From the NCBI GenBank assembly GCA_035530055.1, contig DATKVN010000005.1:1-46787 (forward strand): a stretch of DNA of 46,787 nt, read 5' to 3'. This document shows, in pieces, positions 9,537-17,852 of the stretch. A program made the translations under genes and the position numbers. How positions within the stretch are numbered: the first letter of the stretch is position 1; each line of letters opens with the position of its first letter. Under the pieces are notes generated by a model. It saw nothing but the letters and a program-made list of their open reading frames with translations. It had not been told where the DNA came from and did not search any database. The DNA comes from a bacterium. GTDB taxonomy: Bacteria; UBA6262; WVXT01.

Positions 9537-10094
9537 ATGGCAAAGAACATTTATGATAAGGTTAAACTGCAAATGGAAAAAGCAATTGAGGATTTGAAAC
9601 ACGAATTCACGACTATTCGTACTGGTCGCGCCTCCACCACTCTGTTGGAAGGTATTCGAGTTGCCTATTATGGAGCCCAGGTCCCTATCAGTCAAGTCGC
9701 CAACATTGTTATCCCAGAGGTAAGATTAATCGAGATAAAACCCTGGGATAAAAGCGTCATTCCAGAGATAGAAAAGGCAATTTTAAAGTCCGATTTGGGA
9801 TTGAGCCCCCTCAACGATGGGAAAATTATCCGGCTAAAAATACCCACCTTAACTGAAGAACGCCGAAGAGAGCTTGTAAAGAGAATCGAAAAGATTACTG
9901 AGGACCACAAGGTGGAACTGCGGAACATTAGAAGGCAGACCAAAGATGAGTTGAAGGAGTTGGAAACAAAAAAGGTGATTTCTGAAGACGAGAAGTTTAA
10001 ATCTACAGAAAAAATTAGTCAGGTAACAAATGAATATATTGAAAAGATTGATGAAGCTCTCAGGCATAAAGAGAAAGAGATAATGGAAGTATAA
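9537..10094 (+). CDS. frr: Ribosome recycling factor
   Basis: Splits post-termination ribosomes with EF-G. The 185-aa product matches the family along its length: the tRNA-mimic helix start (YDKVKLQMEKAIEDLKHEF), TIRTGRAS, the domain II strands IRVAYYGAQVPISQVANI, IKPWDKS, SDLGLSPLNDGKIIRLKIP and LTEERRRELVK. The ATG at 9537 has AGGAGG at 9517-9522, 14 bases away, which is rather distant; no better start exists. The gene follows pyrH by 19 bases. Confidence 0.97.
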   Translation: MAKNIYDKVKLQMEKAIEDLKHEFTTIRTGRASTTLLEGIRVAYYGAQVPISQVANIVIPEVRLIEIKPWDKSVIPEIEKAILKSDLGLSPLNDGKIIRLKIPTLTEERRRELVKRIEKITEDHKVELRNIRRQTKDELKELETKKVISEDEKFKSTEKISQVTNEYIEKIDEALRHKEKEIMEV

Positions 10095-10100
10095 TAGATA

Positions 10101-10124
10101 GATTTCAAATTTCAGATTTCAGAT
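10101..10124. repeat. Short AT-rich repeat, inverse of the 2921-2967 motif
   Basis: This segment is built of ATTTCAAATTTCAGATTTCA units. It is the reverse complement of the ATCTGAAATCTGAAAT motif found after dprA, and it lies just after the frr stop. Confidence 0.55.
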
Positions 10125-10156
10125 GGTAAAAATAGAATAAAAATGGGGAGAAGCAG

Positions 10157-10903
10157 TTGGATAATTACAAAGAACTTCTTAAGCTAATTGATAGAAAGAG
10201 ACTTCCTCAGCATGTAGCAATCATTATGGACGGTAATGGTCGTTGGGCAAAAAAACATAACTGTAGACGAATTGCTGGTCACCTGGAAGGCACAAAGGCG
10301 ATAAGGAAAATTGTAGAATCCTGTAGTGAAACAGGGATTAAAATACTTACACTTTTTGCTTTTTCCACAGAGAACTGGGACAGGCCCAAAAGAGAAGTTT
10401 ATGCTCTGATGAATCTGCTGTCCAGATTCTTAAGACAGGAAATAAATAATTTACAAAAGAATAACATTAAGCTTCTTGCCTCTGGACAGATAGAGAGGTT
10501 ACCCACTAAGGTACGTATTGAATTATCCAAGACGATAGATGCCACCAAGGAAAATAGAGGACTGATTCTGAATTTAGCTCTGAGTTATGGTGGACGGGAA
10601 GAGATAGTTCATGCCTGCAGGGAAATTGCTAGACAGGTTTCTAATAGAAGAAAAAAAGTAGAAGATATTAATGAAGAGTTTTTTAATAACTATCTTTATA
10701 CCACTGGCCTACCTGATCCCGACCTGTTGATTCGTACCAGTGGTGAATTCAGGATAAGCAACTTTCTCCTCTGGCAAATTGCTTATTCTGAAATTTACGT
10801 TACCCCGGTTCTCTGGCCAGATTTCAACCGCCAGGAATTACTTTTGGCACTCATAGATTATCAGGGGAGGGAGCGTCGTTTCGGTAGGGTAAAAAACGGA
10901 TAA
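10157..10903 (+). CDS. uppS: Isoprenyl (undecaprenyl) diphosphate synthase
   Basis: Cis-prenyltransferase that makes the C55 lipid carrier for cell-wall synthesis from FPP and IPP. Motifs in order are HVAIIMDGNGRWA with catalytic Asp25, GHLEGTKAIRKIV, LTLFAFSTENWDRP, LNLALSYGGREEI, and DPDLLIRTSGEFRISNFLLW with YSEIYVTPVLWPDF. The family usually has RTGGE, so the Ser in RTSGE is a mild variant seen in many members. It starts at TTG 10157 after GGGGAGAAG. At 248 aa it is full length, and cdsA follows after 8 bases. Confidence 0.96.
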   Translation: MDNYKELLKLIDRKRLPQHVAIIMDGNGRWAKKHNCRRIAGHLEGTKAIRKIVESCSETGIKILTLFAFSTENWDRPKREVYALMNLLSRFLRQEINNLQKNNIKLLASGQIERLPTKVRIELSKTIDATKENRGLILNLALSYGGREEIVHACREIARQVSNRRKKVEDINEEFFNNYLYTTGLPDPDLLIRTSGEFRISNFLLWQIAYSEIYVTPVLWPDFNRQELLLALIDYQGRERRFGRVKNG

Positions 10904-10911
10904 GAGAGATA

Positions 10912-11751
10912 ATGGAGCGAATAAAGACACCATTAGTTGTTATTCCCATATTGTTGTTGATAATACATTGGGGGGTTATCCCCTTTTTTCTTTTAGTTCT
11001 TGCTGGAGTTATTGTAAGTCTTCTCGAATTTTATCATTTGATGGAGAGGAGAAATTACCATCCCCAGAAGTTCCTGGGAGTGCTGGGAGGGTTTTTTCTT
11101 TGTCTCAGCTTTTTTCTCTTTCAGGGAAAGTTATCTGGCGGACTGGGAGGATTCGTTGTTACTATATTTTTGTTTCTAATCTTAATCGACGTAATTTTGA
11201 AGAAAGAAATCAAATTCGGTGTCTCTTCTGTTTCAGTAACTTTCCTGGGAATATTTTATATCTCTTGGCTGTTGAGCCATTTAATTCTTCTTCGCGACCT
11301 TCGCCCTCATGGAGAAGGGCTGATATATCTTCTATTTATAACTACTTGGTGTGTGGATACTGGCGCATATTGGGTAGGAACAAAGTTTGGACGGCATAAG
11401 TTGAGCCGTCTCATCAGTCCCAATAAAACCTGGGAGGGAGCCATTTCTGGTTTGCTGACAGGGATTGGTGTAGTTTTTGGTTGCCGAGCATTATTGGGAT
11501 TGCAATTTTTCACCCGCCTCAATTTAGACCTCAATTTTATTACTCCTATAGGATGTCTGGTCACCGGGCTTCTCTTGGGAATTGGTGGACAGGTAGGAGA
11601 CTTAGCTGAATCGCTGTTCAAGAGAAATGCCGGGGTGAAAGATTCAGGTAACCTCTTTCCTGGTGGACATGGAGGAATGTTGGACAAAGTAGATAGCCTG
11701 ATGTTCAATGCCCCCCTACTATATTACTATATCGAGTTATTTTTGCGCTGA
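10912..11751 (+). CDS. cdsA: Phosphatidate cytidylyltransferase
   Basis: Integral membrane enzyme making CDP-diacylglycerol from phosphatidate and CTP, the precursor for PgsA (34419-35057). Several hydrophobic helices occupy residues 1-130. The C-terminal catalytic part has AYWVGTKFGRHKLSRLISPN, KTWEGAISG and the signature SLFKRNAGVKDSG with LFPGGHGGMLDKVDS. The signature usually reads PGHGG followed by LDR. Here one extra Gly is present and Arg is replaced by Lys; the DNA (cct ggt gga cat gga gga) confirms this. All acidic residues are present, so activity is likely. Confidence 0.95.
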   Translation: MERIKTPLVVIPILLLIIHWGVIPFFLLVLAGVIVSLLEFYHLMERRNYHPQKFLGVLGGFFLCLSFFLFQGKLSGGLGGFVVTIFLFLILIDVILKKEIKFGVSSVSVTFLGIFYISWLLSHLILLRDLRPHGEGLIYLLFITTWCVDTGAYWVGTKFGRHKLSRLISPNKTWEGAISGLLTGIGVVFGCRALLGLQFFTRLNLDLNFITPIGCLVTGLLLGIGGQVGDLAESLFKRNAGVKDSGNLFPGGHGGMLDKVDSLMFNAPLLYYYIELFLR

Positions 11752-11763
11752 AAAGGAGATATC

Positions 11764-12924
11764 TTGAAAAAGATTGCAATTCTGGGCTCGACTGGGTCCA
11801 TAGGGGTTAATACATTAAATGTAGTGAGGAAACTGGGTAAAGGTTATAAAATTACAGGAATCTCTGCCCAGAAGAACGTAGACTTACTGATAAAGCAGAT
11901 AATTGAATTTAGACCAACAATTGTAGCGCTGGGTGATGAAGGGGCGGCTCAAGAATTGAAAAAGAGACTCCGTCGTTTCCGTCCTCTTCCCAGGATTTAT
12001 GAGGGGACTTCTGGATTAATTGAGTTTGCCCGGAATCCTGTTTCCGATTTTCTGGTTTCCGCTTTGGTTGGTGCAGCCGGACTGTTACCTACCTTGGCAG
12101 CGATTGAAGCGGGTAAAGATATTGCCTTAGCTAATAAAGAAATACTGGTGATGGCAGGTGACTTGATTATTAAGACTGCCAAGAAGAGAGGAATTAAAAT
12201 TTTACCTCTGGACAGTGAGCATAGCGCTATATTTCAATGTCTGAGAGCGGAAAAGATAAAGCATGTTCGACGGCTAATATTGACAGCTTCAGGAGGGCCT
12301 TTTTATAAATATAAAAAAAGTCAACTGGAAAAAGTAACTGTGAAAGAGACTCTCCATCACCCCACCTGGCAAATGGGTAAAAAAATCACAGTCGACTCAG
12401 CAACCCTGATGAACAAGGGTTTAGAAGCGATTGAAGCCAGTCACCTCTTCGGTATTGATATTAATCGCATTGACGTTTTGATTCACCCACAAACAACTGT
12501 CCATTCATTAGTGGAACTTGTCGACGGCTCGATTTTAGCTCAACTGGCAATTGCTGATATGCGCATTCCCATTCAATTTGCACTTACCTATCCCCAACGC
12601 TATTTGAGTAGATTACAGGGATTAAAATTAGAAAAGATAGCTCATCTTACTTTCCAGAAGCCAAATTTAAAGAATTTTTCCTGTCTCGGTTTGGCTTTCA
12701 AGGCTGGTAGGACAGGAGGAACGATGCCGGTTGTTTTGAACGCAGCTGATGAAATTGCCGTGGAGGCTTTTCTGGTGGGGAAAATAAAACTTACTGATAT
12801 TCCGAAAATTATCGAATCAGTAATGGCAGAACATAAAGTAAATAAGAGAACGAGCTTGAAAAAGATTTTAGAAATAGACCAGTGGGCAAGAAATAGAACA
12901 AGGGAGAAGATAAAATGCTCTTGA
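11764..12924 (+). CDS. dxr: 1-deoxy-D-xylulose 5-phosphate reductoisomerase
   Basis: First committed step of the MEP isoprenoid pathway (DXP to MEP, NADPH and divalent metal). The N-terminal Rossmann motif GSTGSIG is at residues 7-13. NKEILVMAG, LPLDSEHSAIFQ (metal-binding Asp/Glu), ILTASGGPF, HPTWQMGKKITVDSATLMNK and EASHLFG follow in the expected order. It starts at TTG 11764 behind AAAAGGAGA. The 386-aa length is typical. It overlaps rseP by 10 bases. With ispG and uppS nearby, the region covers part of isoprenoid and lipid-carrier synthesis. Confidence 0.97.
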   Translation: MKKIAILGSTGSIGVNTLNVVRKLGKGYKITGISAQKNVDLLIKQIIEFRPTIVALGDEGAAQELKKRLRRFRPLPRIYEGTSGLIEFARNPVSDFLVSALVGAAGLLPTLAAIEAGKDIALANKEILVMAGDLIIKTAKKRGIKILPLDSEHSAIFQCLRAEKIKHVRRLILTASGGPFYKYKKSQLEKVTVKETLHHPTWQMGKKITVDSATLMNKGLEAIEASHLFGIDINRIDVLIHPQTTVHSLVELVDGSILAQLAIADMRIPIQFALTYPQRYLSRLQGLKLEKIAHLTFQKPNLKNFSCLGLAFKAGRTGGTMPVVLNAADEIAVEAFLVGKIKLTDIPKIIESVMAEHKVNKRTSLKKILEIDQWARNRTREKIKCS

Positions 12925-13952
12925 CCATATTTTCCATAGTATTCACTTTTGGACTGGTTATCTTTTTTCACGAGTTAGGGCACCTTATTGCTGCTAAGAG
13001 AATGGGAGTGAGAGTGGAGAAGTTCTCTTTAGGATTTGGACCTGAATGGTTAGGTTTTACCAAGGGAGGGACGCGATATGTAGTCTCTTTGATTCCTGTA
13101 GGTGGTTACGTGAAGATGGCCGGGGAACATCCCGGGGAGAAGAGAAAGGGAACACCCGATGAGTTTCTCTCTCAGAAATGGTGGCGGAGAATACTTGTCG
13201 TTGCCTCGGGACCGGCAATGAATTTTATTTTGGCAATTGTTATTTTCTCCTTGATGGCATTTTTTGTAGGGATTATGATTCCTCACTATGAATCAACAGA
13301 AGTTGGTAGCGTGATTCCAGAGATGCCGGCGGAGAAAGCAGGTGTGTTAGAAAAGGATAAGATTATCTCAATAGACGGAAAGGAAGTCAGCAACTGGAAG
13401 GAAATGGCAGAAATAATCCATTCTAAGCCTGGTGAGGAGATAAGCATAAAAATCTTGCGAGGAAAGGAAGAAATACCTCTCAAAATCATACCTCAATATG
13501 ATGAGGTAAGAGGAGTGGGCCTGATAGGAATTGGCCCAGCCTGGCATACAAGAAAGTATAATTTCATATCTTCTCTTTTTGCAGGATTTGAACAGACAGC
13601 ATTCCTTATAGTTCTAACACTTAAATATATATGGCTGATGCTTTTAGGAGCAGTAAAGCCTGCTGTTGCTGGTCCTATAGGAATTGCCCAGATGGTGGCT
13701 CAAGTGGCAAGAACAGGAGTCTATCAATTGCTGTCATTGATTGCTATAATCAGCGCTGGGATTGGTCTGTTTAATCTTTTTCCTATTCCCCTTCTTGACG
13801 GGGGTCATGCTATGTTCTATTTGGTCGAAGGAATTACCGGTAAGCCCCTGGATGAAAACAAGATGAAAATTGCTCAGACGATTGGAGCAGTGATAATCAT
13901 TTTTCTTTTAGTTCTGGTTACTTATCAGGATATATTGAGGCTGAGAAGGTAA
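12915..13952 (+). CDS. rseP: Site-2 zinc metalloprotease RseP/RasP
   Basis: Membrane-embedded protease that cleaves transmembrane regulators and signal-peptide remnants. The zinc motif HELGH is at residues 19-23 in the first membrane helix, followed by FSLGFGP and the membrane-associated beta loop. A single PDZ domain lies at about 125-200 (SVIPEMPAEKAGVLEKDKII). The second catalytic motif, NLFPIPLLDGGH, is near residues 288-299, and a final helix ends the protein. One PDZ domain, as in Bacillus RasP, differs from the two in E. coli RseP. The start lies inside the 3' end of dxr, which implies coupled translation. Confidence 0.96.
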   Translation: MLLTIFSIVFTFGLVIFFHELGHLIAAKRMGVRVEKFSLGFGPEWLGFTKGGTRYVVSLIPVGGYVKMAGEHPGEKRKGTPDEFLSQKWWRRILVVASGPAMNFILAIVIFSLMAFFVGIMIPHYESTEVGSVIPEMPAEKAGVLEKDKIISIDGKEVSNWKEMAEIIHSKPGEEISIKILRGKEEIPLKIIPQYDEVRGVGLIGIGPAWHTRKYNFISSLFAGFEQTAFLIVLTLKYIWLMLLGAVKPAVAGPIGIAQMVAQVARTGVYQLLSLIAIISAGIGLFNLFPIPLLDGGHAMFYLVEGITGKPLDENKMKIAQTIGAVIIIFLLVLVTYQDILRLRR

Positions 13953-13957
13953 AAATT

Positions 13958-15103
13958 GTGAGAAGGAGAAAGACACGCAAGATAAGAGTGGGGAATCTTT
14001 TTATTGGCAGTGATTCTCCGATTTCCGTGCAATCTATGACCAAGACAGATACACACGATATCAGGAGTACTGTCAACCAGATTAGGCGATTAGAGAAAGC
14101 AGGATGCGAAATAGTCCGTTTAGCTGTTCCTGATATGGAAGCAGCTAAAGCTTTAGGAAAGATAAAAAAGAGAGTCCATATCCCTTTAGTTGCTGACATC
14201 CACTTCGATTACCGTTTGGCAATGGAGGCTATTACTCAGGGCGTAGATAAGATAAGGATAAATCCAGGAAACATCGGAAGCCGAGAAAAAGTGGAGGCTA
14301 TAGCAAAGGCTGCCAGAAGAGCAAAAATCCCTATAAGGATAGGAGTTAATGCAGGTTCCTTGAAACTCCCTTTGCCCGAAAGAAAGGCGAGAACTAACCT
14401 TCATCAAGGCGATATTTCTCATAGCGGAAGAATGAGCAAAGCTAAGAAGATGGTCGCTTCAGCACTCCAATATGTAAAGATTCTGGAGAAACAAAATTTT
14501 CACCAAATTGTTATTTCCCTTAAAGCCTCAGATGTTTCCACTACCATTCAGGCTTACAGGTTGATATCTGAGAAAACAGATTATCCTCTTCATTTAGGAA
14601 TTACTGAAGCGGGAACCGAATTCTCAGGTACCATAAAGTCGGCTCTGGGTATTGGGACATTACTATGCGAGGGTATTGGTGATACAATAAGAGTATCGCT
14701 CACCGCCTCTCCAGAGGAGGAGGTGAGAGTTGGGTATGAAATTTTGAAAGCATTGAATCTGAGAAGCTTTGGGCCTGAGGTCATCTCCTGTCCTACTTGC
14801 AGTCGCTGTCAGATTGACCTGATTAAAATCACTAATAGAGTAGAGAAAAAGCTGGAATCTCTTTTTCGACAAAAAAGCATTATTGCCAGAGTTCAACCTT
14901 CCAGATTTTATCCTCTTAAAATAGCCATAATGGGTTGTGTAGTCAATGGTCCGGGAGAAGCTAGAGAAGCAGATGTGGGAATAGCCGGGGGAAAGGGTGT
15001 GGGACTCCTTTTCAGGAGAGGTAAAGTGATTAAGAAAGTTACGGAAAAAAAGATGATAAATGTTCTCATGGAGGAGATTGAAAAAGAAATAAGAAGGAGA
15101 TAG
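13958..15103 (+). CDS. ispG: 4-hydroxy-3-methylbut-2-en-1-yl diphosphate synthase
   Basis: Reductive MEP-pathway step from MEcPP to HMBPP, using a [4Fe-4S] cluster. The N-terminal TIM barrel shows SVQSMTKTDTHD, EIVRLAVPD, VADIHFDYRLA, DKIRINPGNIG and RIGVNAGSL. The C-terminal cluster ligands are CPTCSRCQ near residues 274-281 and Cys in IMGCVVNGPGEA. This is the compact two-domain form (381 aa). The start is a GTG at 13958, 5 bases after rseP; no strong ribosome binding site is visible, so translational coupling is likely. The order dxr-rseP-ispG is common among bacteria. Confidence 0.97.
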   Translation: MRRRKTRKIRVGNLFIGSDSPISVQSMTKTDTHDIRSTVNQIRRLEKAGCEIVRLAVPDMEAAKALGKIKKRVHIPLVADIHFDYRLAMEAITQGVDKIRINPGNIGSREKVEAIAKAARRAKIPIRIGVNAGSLKLPLPERKARTNLHQGDISHSGRMSKAKKMVASALQYVKILEKQNFHQIVISLKASDVSTTIQAYRLISEKTDYPLHLGITEAGTEFSGTIKSALGIGTLLCEGIGDTIRVSLTASPEEEVRVGYEILKALNLRSFGPEVISCPTCSRCQIDLIKITNRVEKKLESLFRQKSIIARVQPSRFYPLKIAIMGCVVNGPGEAREADVGIAGGKGVGLLFRRGKVIKKVTEKKMINVLMEEIEKEIRRR

Positions 15104-15110
15104 TGCTGTT

Positions 15111-15821
15111 ATGGCGAGGAATAGAATTGGAAGCAGTTACCACATAAACCTCAAGGAAATGCCTGAGGAAAAGAAGCCTCGTGAGAAATTAATAAGATAT
15201 GGTCCTGACGTTTTGAGAATTTCAGAATTGGTCTCCATTATCCTGAATACAGGATACCGGGACGAAAATGTTCTGGAGTTATCACACAGGATAATTAAAG
15301 AATACGGCTCCAAGGCAATTGCTTGTGAAAAGAATGTTGGACGACTGATGGAAACCCTGGGAATTCCCGTAGTTAAGGCTTGCCAGATAGTTGCCTGTTT
15401 TGAGCTGGGAAGGAGGTTCTTCCAGGAGGAGCCGGGAAAGATGCCCATCATTAGAGGACCAGAAGATGTGTACATCTATTTGGAAGATATGAGAAAGCTG
15501 AAGAAGGAGCAGTTTCGAGGGTTATATTTGAATGCGAGAAATAAGGTCATCCACGACGAAGTAATCTCTATTGGAACTCTAACTGCTAATCTGGTTCATC
15601 CCCGAGAAGTATTTCAACCAGCAATAGAATATCTTGCCTGTGGGGTAATTATTGCACATAATCATCCTTCGGGTGACCCCGAACCATCTGAGGACGATTT
15701 AGAAATTACCAAGAAGCTTACCACAGTGGGAAAGACAATGGATATAGAACTTTTAGACCACATCATAATAGGTAAAAATAAATATGTAAGTCTTAAAGAG
15801 AAAAAAATAGCAGTGGAGTAG
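15111..15821 (+). CDS. radC: RadC family JAB/MPN-domain protein
   Basis: RadC-type proteins (UPF0758) carry a putative zinc metalloprotease or deubiquitinase-like fold, but their cellular role is not settled; the original repair assignment is doubtful. Residues about 20-95 form the N-terminal helix-hairpin-helix part (ISELVSIILNTG, LETLGIPVVKACQIVACFEL-type pattern). The JAMM motif is AHNHPSGDPEPSEDD, with both histidines and the Asp present. At 236 aa it is full length. It sits between ispG and proS, 7 bases after ispG. Its last Glu codon and TAG stop are the first bases of a palindromic repeat (GGAGTAGC), so the repeat has set the end of the gene. Confidence 0.93.
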   Translation: MARNRIGSSYHINLKEMPEEKKPREKLIRYGPDVLRISELVSIILNTGYRDENVLELSHRIIKEYGSKAIACEKNVGRLMETLGIPVVKACQIVACFELGRRFFQEEPGKMPIIRGPEDVYIYLEDMRKLKKEQFRGLYLNARNKVIHDEVISIGTLTANLVHPREVFQPAIEYLACGVIIAHNHPSGDPEPSEDDLEITKKLTTVGKTMDIELLDHIIIGKNKYVSLKEKKIAVE

Positions 15822-15934
15822 CAGCACCGCTTGCGGTGCGTTAGGAGTAGCAGAGCTTGCTCTGCGATAACTAATCGCGAGACAAGTCTCGCTACTCCAG
15901 CTCTGCGTTAACGCGAAACAAGTTTCGCTACTCC
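15815..15934. repeat. REP-like GGAGTAGC...GCTACTCC elements, family B (radC-proS)
   Basis: Three units lie in tandem. GGAGTAGC (15815) is followed by the palindrome GCACCGC-TT-GCGGTGC (15824-15839). A complete element at 15844-15898 has ends GGAGTAGC and GCTACTCC enclosing two hairpins (AGAGCTTGCTCT and GAGACAAGTCTC). A left-truncated copy at 15899-15934 holds GCGTTAACGC and GAAACAAGTTTC and ends GCTACTCC. It matches the reverse complement of the element at 30634-30683. Confidence 0.85.
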
Positions 15935-15951
15935 AAAATTCCGGAGGAATT

Positions 15952-17670
15952 ATGCTTCTTTCAAAATATCTCTTACCCACATTAAAGGAGATTCCCCGGG
16001 AGGCAGAGATACCTTCCCATAAACTTATGATTCGTTCAGGAATAATGAGACAATTAGCCAGTGGTATTTACGAATGGTTGCCTTTAGGTTTGAGGGTTCT
16101 CCACAAGGTGGAGAACATCATTCGAGAGGAGATGGACTCAATTGGCGCTCAGGAGGTCTCTCTTCCAGCAATGCAGCCAAGAGAACTGTGGGAAGAAAGT
16201 GGACGCTGGGACTTCTATGGGAAAGAGTTGATAAGGCTAAAGGACAGAAATAGAAGAGATTTCTGTCTTGGCCCTACTCATGAAGAAGTGATAACTGACC
16301 TGGTGCGCAGGGAAGTCAGGTCTTATAAAGAATTGCCTCTCTTGCTTTATCAATTTCAGACCAAGTTCCGAGATGAAATCAGACCCAGGTTTGGAGTAAT
16401 CAGGGCCAGGGAATTCTATATGAAGGATGCCTATAGTTTTGATGCTACTGATAAGAATGCAGAAACAAGTTATAACAATGTATTTGAAACCTACTCCAGA
16501 ATTTTCCAGAGATGTGGTCTAAAGTTTCGCTCTGTAGAAGCACAGACCGGTGCCATTGGCGGAGCCTTTTCTCATGAGTTTATGGTTATTGCTGATACTG
16601 GAGAGGAAATTATAGTCTCCTGTAAATGCGGTTATGCTGCGAACTTGGAAAAGGCAGAAGGTGTCCCTCCAGCTAAGGTAGGCGGAAAGGCTGGAAAGAG
16701 AAGCGGACTAAAAGAACTAGAAGAAGTTGAAACGAAAAATATGAAGACAGTTGAAGAAGTGGGAAAATTTCTGAAAGAGAAACCGGATAAATTTATAAAG
16801 ACATTGGTTTACAAGACTAATGGTGAATATGTAATAGTTATGGTAAGGGGAGACCATGAGGTTAACGAGAGCAAGGTAAAAAGTTATCTTGGTGTGAATG
16901 AAATTTTTCTTGCAGATGAGAAAACAATTAAGGAAGTTACCGGTGCTCCTCTTGGCTTTGCCGGTCCGGTGGGATTGAAAATAAAGTGTAAGCTACTTGC
17001 CGACTATTCTGTGGAGGGGATTGTTAATGGCGTAACTGGGGCAAATAAAAAAGATTACCATTTGAAAAATGTCAACATAAACAGAGATTATAGTGTAGAT
17101 GAAATTCTGGACTTGAGGAGAGCGAAGGAGGGGGATGTTTGTCCAAAATGCGGGAAAACTTTAGAATTTTCCCGGGGCATTGAGGTTGGGCATACGTTCA
17201 AACTGGGAACTAAATATTCTAAAACATTGCGGGCGACTTTTCTTGATAAGGATGGGAAAGAGAAATATTTTGTGATGGGCTGTTATGGCATAGGAGTTTC
17301 TCGAATTGTAGCTGCTGCTATCGAGCAGAGCCATGATCAGAATGGTATTATCTGGCCACTACCCATAGCACCTTTCCAGGTTCTAATTTTGCCTGTAAAC
17401 TATGAGCACGAAAAGATAAAGACCATTTCTAATAGGATTTATAAACAACTGGAAAGTGCCGGCTACGAAGTGTTAATGGATGACCGCGATGAGAGAGCAG
17501 GGGTGAAATTCAAAGATGCAGACCTGATAGGAATTCCCATCAGGGTAACTGTGGGAGAAAAGACCTTGGCCAAGAATATAGTGGAAGTAAAACTTCGAGG
17601 AGAAAAAGAGGTGAGAGAGGTCGAGCCCGACCAGGTTCAAAAACTAATCCCCGAGCTAACGAAGAAATAA
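15952..17670 (+). CDS. proS: Prolyl-tRNA synthetase
   Basis: Class II synthetase charging tRNA-Pro. This is the bacterial-type enzyme with an editing insertion (572 aa). The start [20 protein letters not shown] is family-typical. Motif 1 and motif 2 follow ([48 protein letters not shown]). The INS/YbaK-like editing domain is at about 225-395, with [10 protein letters not shown] and VRGDHEVNE. Motif 3 is in [18 protein letters not shown], and the anticodon-binding domain ends the protein ([31 protein letters not shown]). CCGGAGGAATT gives a strong start directly after the repeat block. Confidence 0.98.
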   Translation: MLLSKYLLPTLKEIPREAEIPSHKLMIRSGIMRQLASGIYEWLPLGLRVLHKVENIIREEMDSIGAQEVSLPAMQPRELWEESGRWDFYGKELIRLKDRNRRDFCLGPTHEEVITDLVRREVRSYKELPLLLYQFQTKFRDEIRPRFGVIRAREFYMKDAYSFDATDKNAETSYNNVFETYSRIFQRCGLKFRSVEAQTGAIGGAFSHEFMVIADTGEEIIVSCKCGYAANLEKAEGVPPAKVGGKAGKRSGLKELEEVETKNMKTVEEVGKFLKEKPDKFIKTLVYKTNGEYVIVMVRGDHEVNESKVKSYLGVNEIFLADEKTIKEVTGAPLGFAGPVGLKIKCKLLADYSVEGIVNGVTGANKKDYHLKNVNINRDYSVDEILDLRRAKEGDVCPKCGKTLEFSRGIEVGHTFKLGTKYSKTLRATFLDKDGKEKYFVMGCYGIGVSRIVAAAIEQSHDQNGIIWPLPIAPFQVLILPVNYEHEKIKTISNRIYKQLESAGYEVLMDDRDERAGVKFKDADLIGIPIRVTVGEKTLAKNIVEVKLRGEKEVREVEPDQVQKLIPELTKK

Positions 17671-17683
17671 AAAGAGAAAAAAG

Positions 17684-17736
17684 AGTCAGGGTCATTTTTT
17701 CGTTAAGTGAAAAGAAAAAGGGGCATGACCTTTTTT
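17684..17736 (+). terminator. Probable terminator after proS
   Basis: GGTCAT (17690-17695) pairs with ATGACC (17725-17730), with further TTTTTTC/GAAAAGAAAAA pairing inside, and TTTTTT follows at 17731-17736. It could also be a copy of a dispersed GGGGCATGACC repeat acting as a terminator. Confidence 0.5.
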
Positions 17737-17746
17737 AATTTTTTAC

Positions 17747-17775
17747 TTGCATTATCTTTTAAAACTTGCTATATT
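17747..17775 (+). promoter_or_regulatory. Promoter for the nusA-infB operon
   Basis: TTGCAT (17747-17752) and TATATT (17770-17775) are separated by 17 bases, each 4-5 of 6 to consensus. It lies directly between the proS terminator and a second hairpin, leaving a leader of about 70 bases before nusA. Confidence 0.55.
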
Positions 17776-17783
17776 AAATACAG

Positions 17784-17812
17784 GTGGCTCTAAAAAGCCA
17801 CTTTTTGTTTTT
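17784..17812 (+). terminator. Attenuator-like intrinsic terminator in the nusA leader
   Basis: GTGGCT (17784-17789) and AGCCAC (17796-17801) form a 6-bp stem with a 6-base loop, followed by TTTTTGTTTTT. It lies immediately after the predicted promoter and before nusA. This is the arrangement of a premature terminator that an antitermination or NusA feedback loop could control. Confidence 0.6.
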
Positions 17813-17852
17813 ATTGATGTCAAATTTTCTATAATAGTAGTTGGAGGAAATG

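Noticed and set aside
15899-15934. Intrinsic terminator after radC
   Set aside because: Stable palindromes are present but no U-tract follows, and the same units recur elsewhere as repeats.
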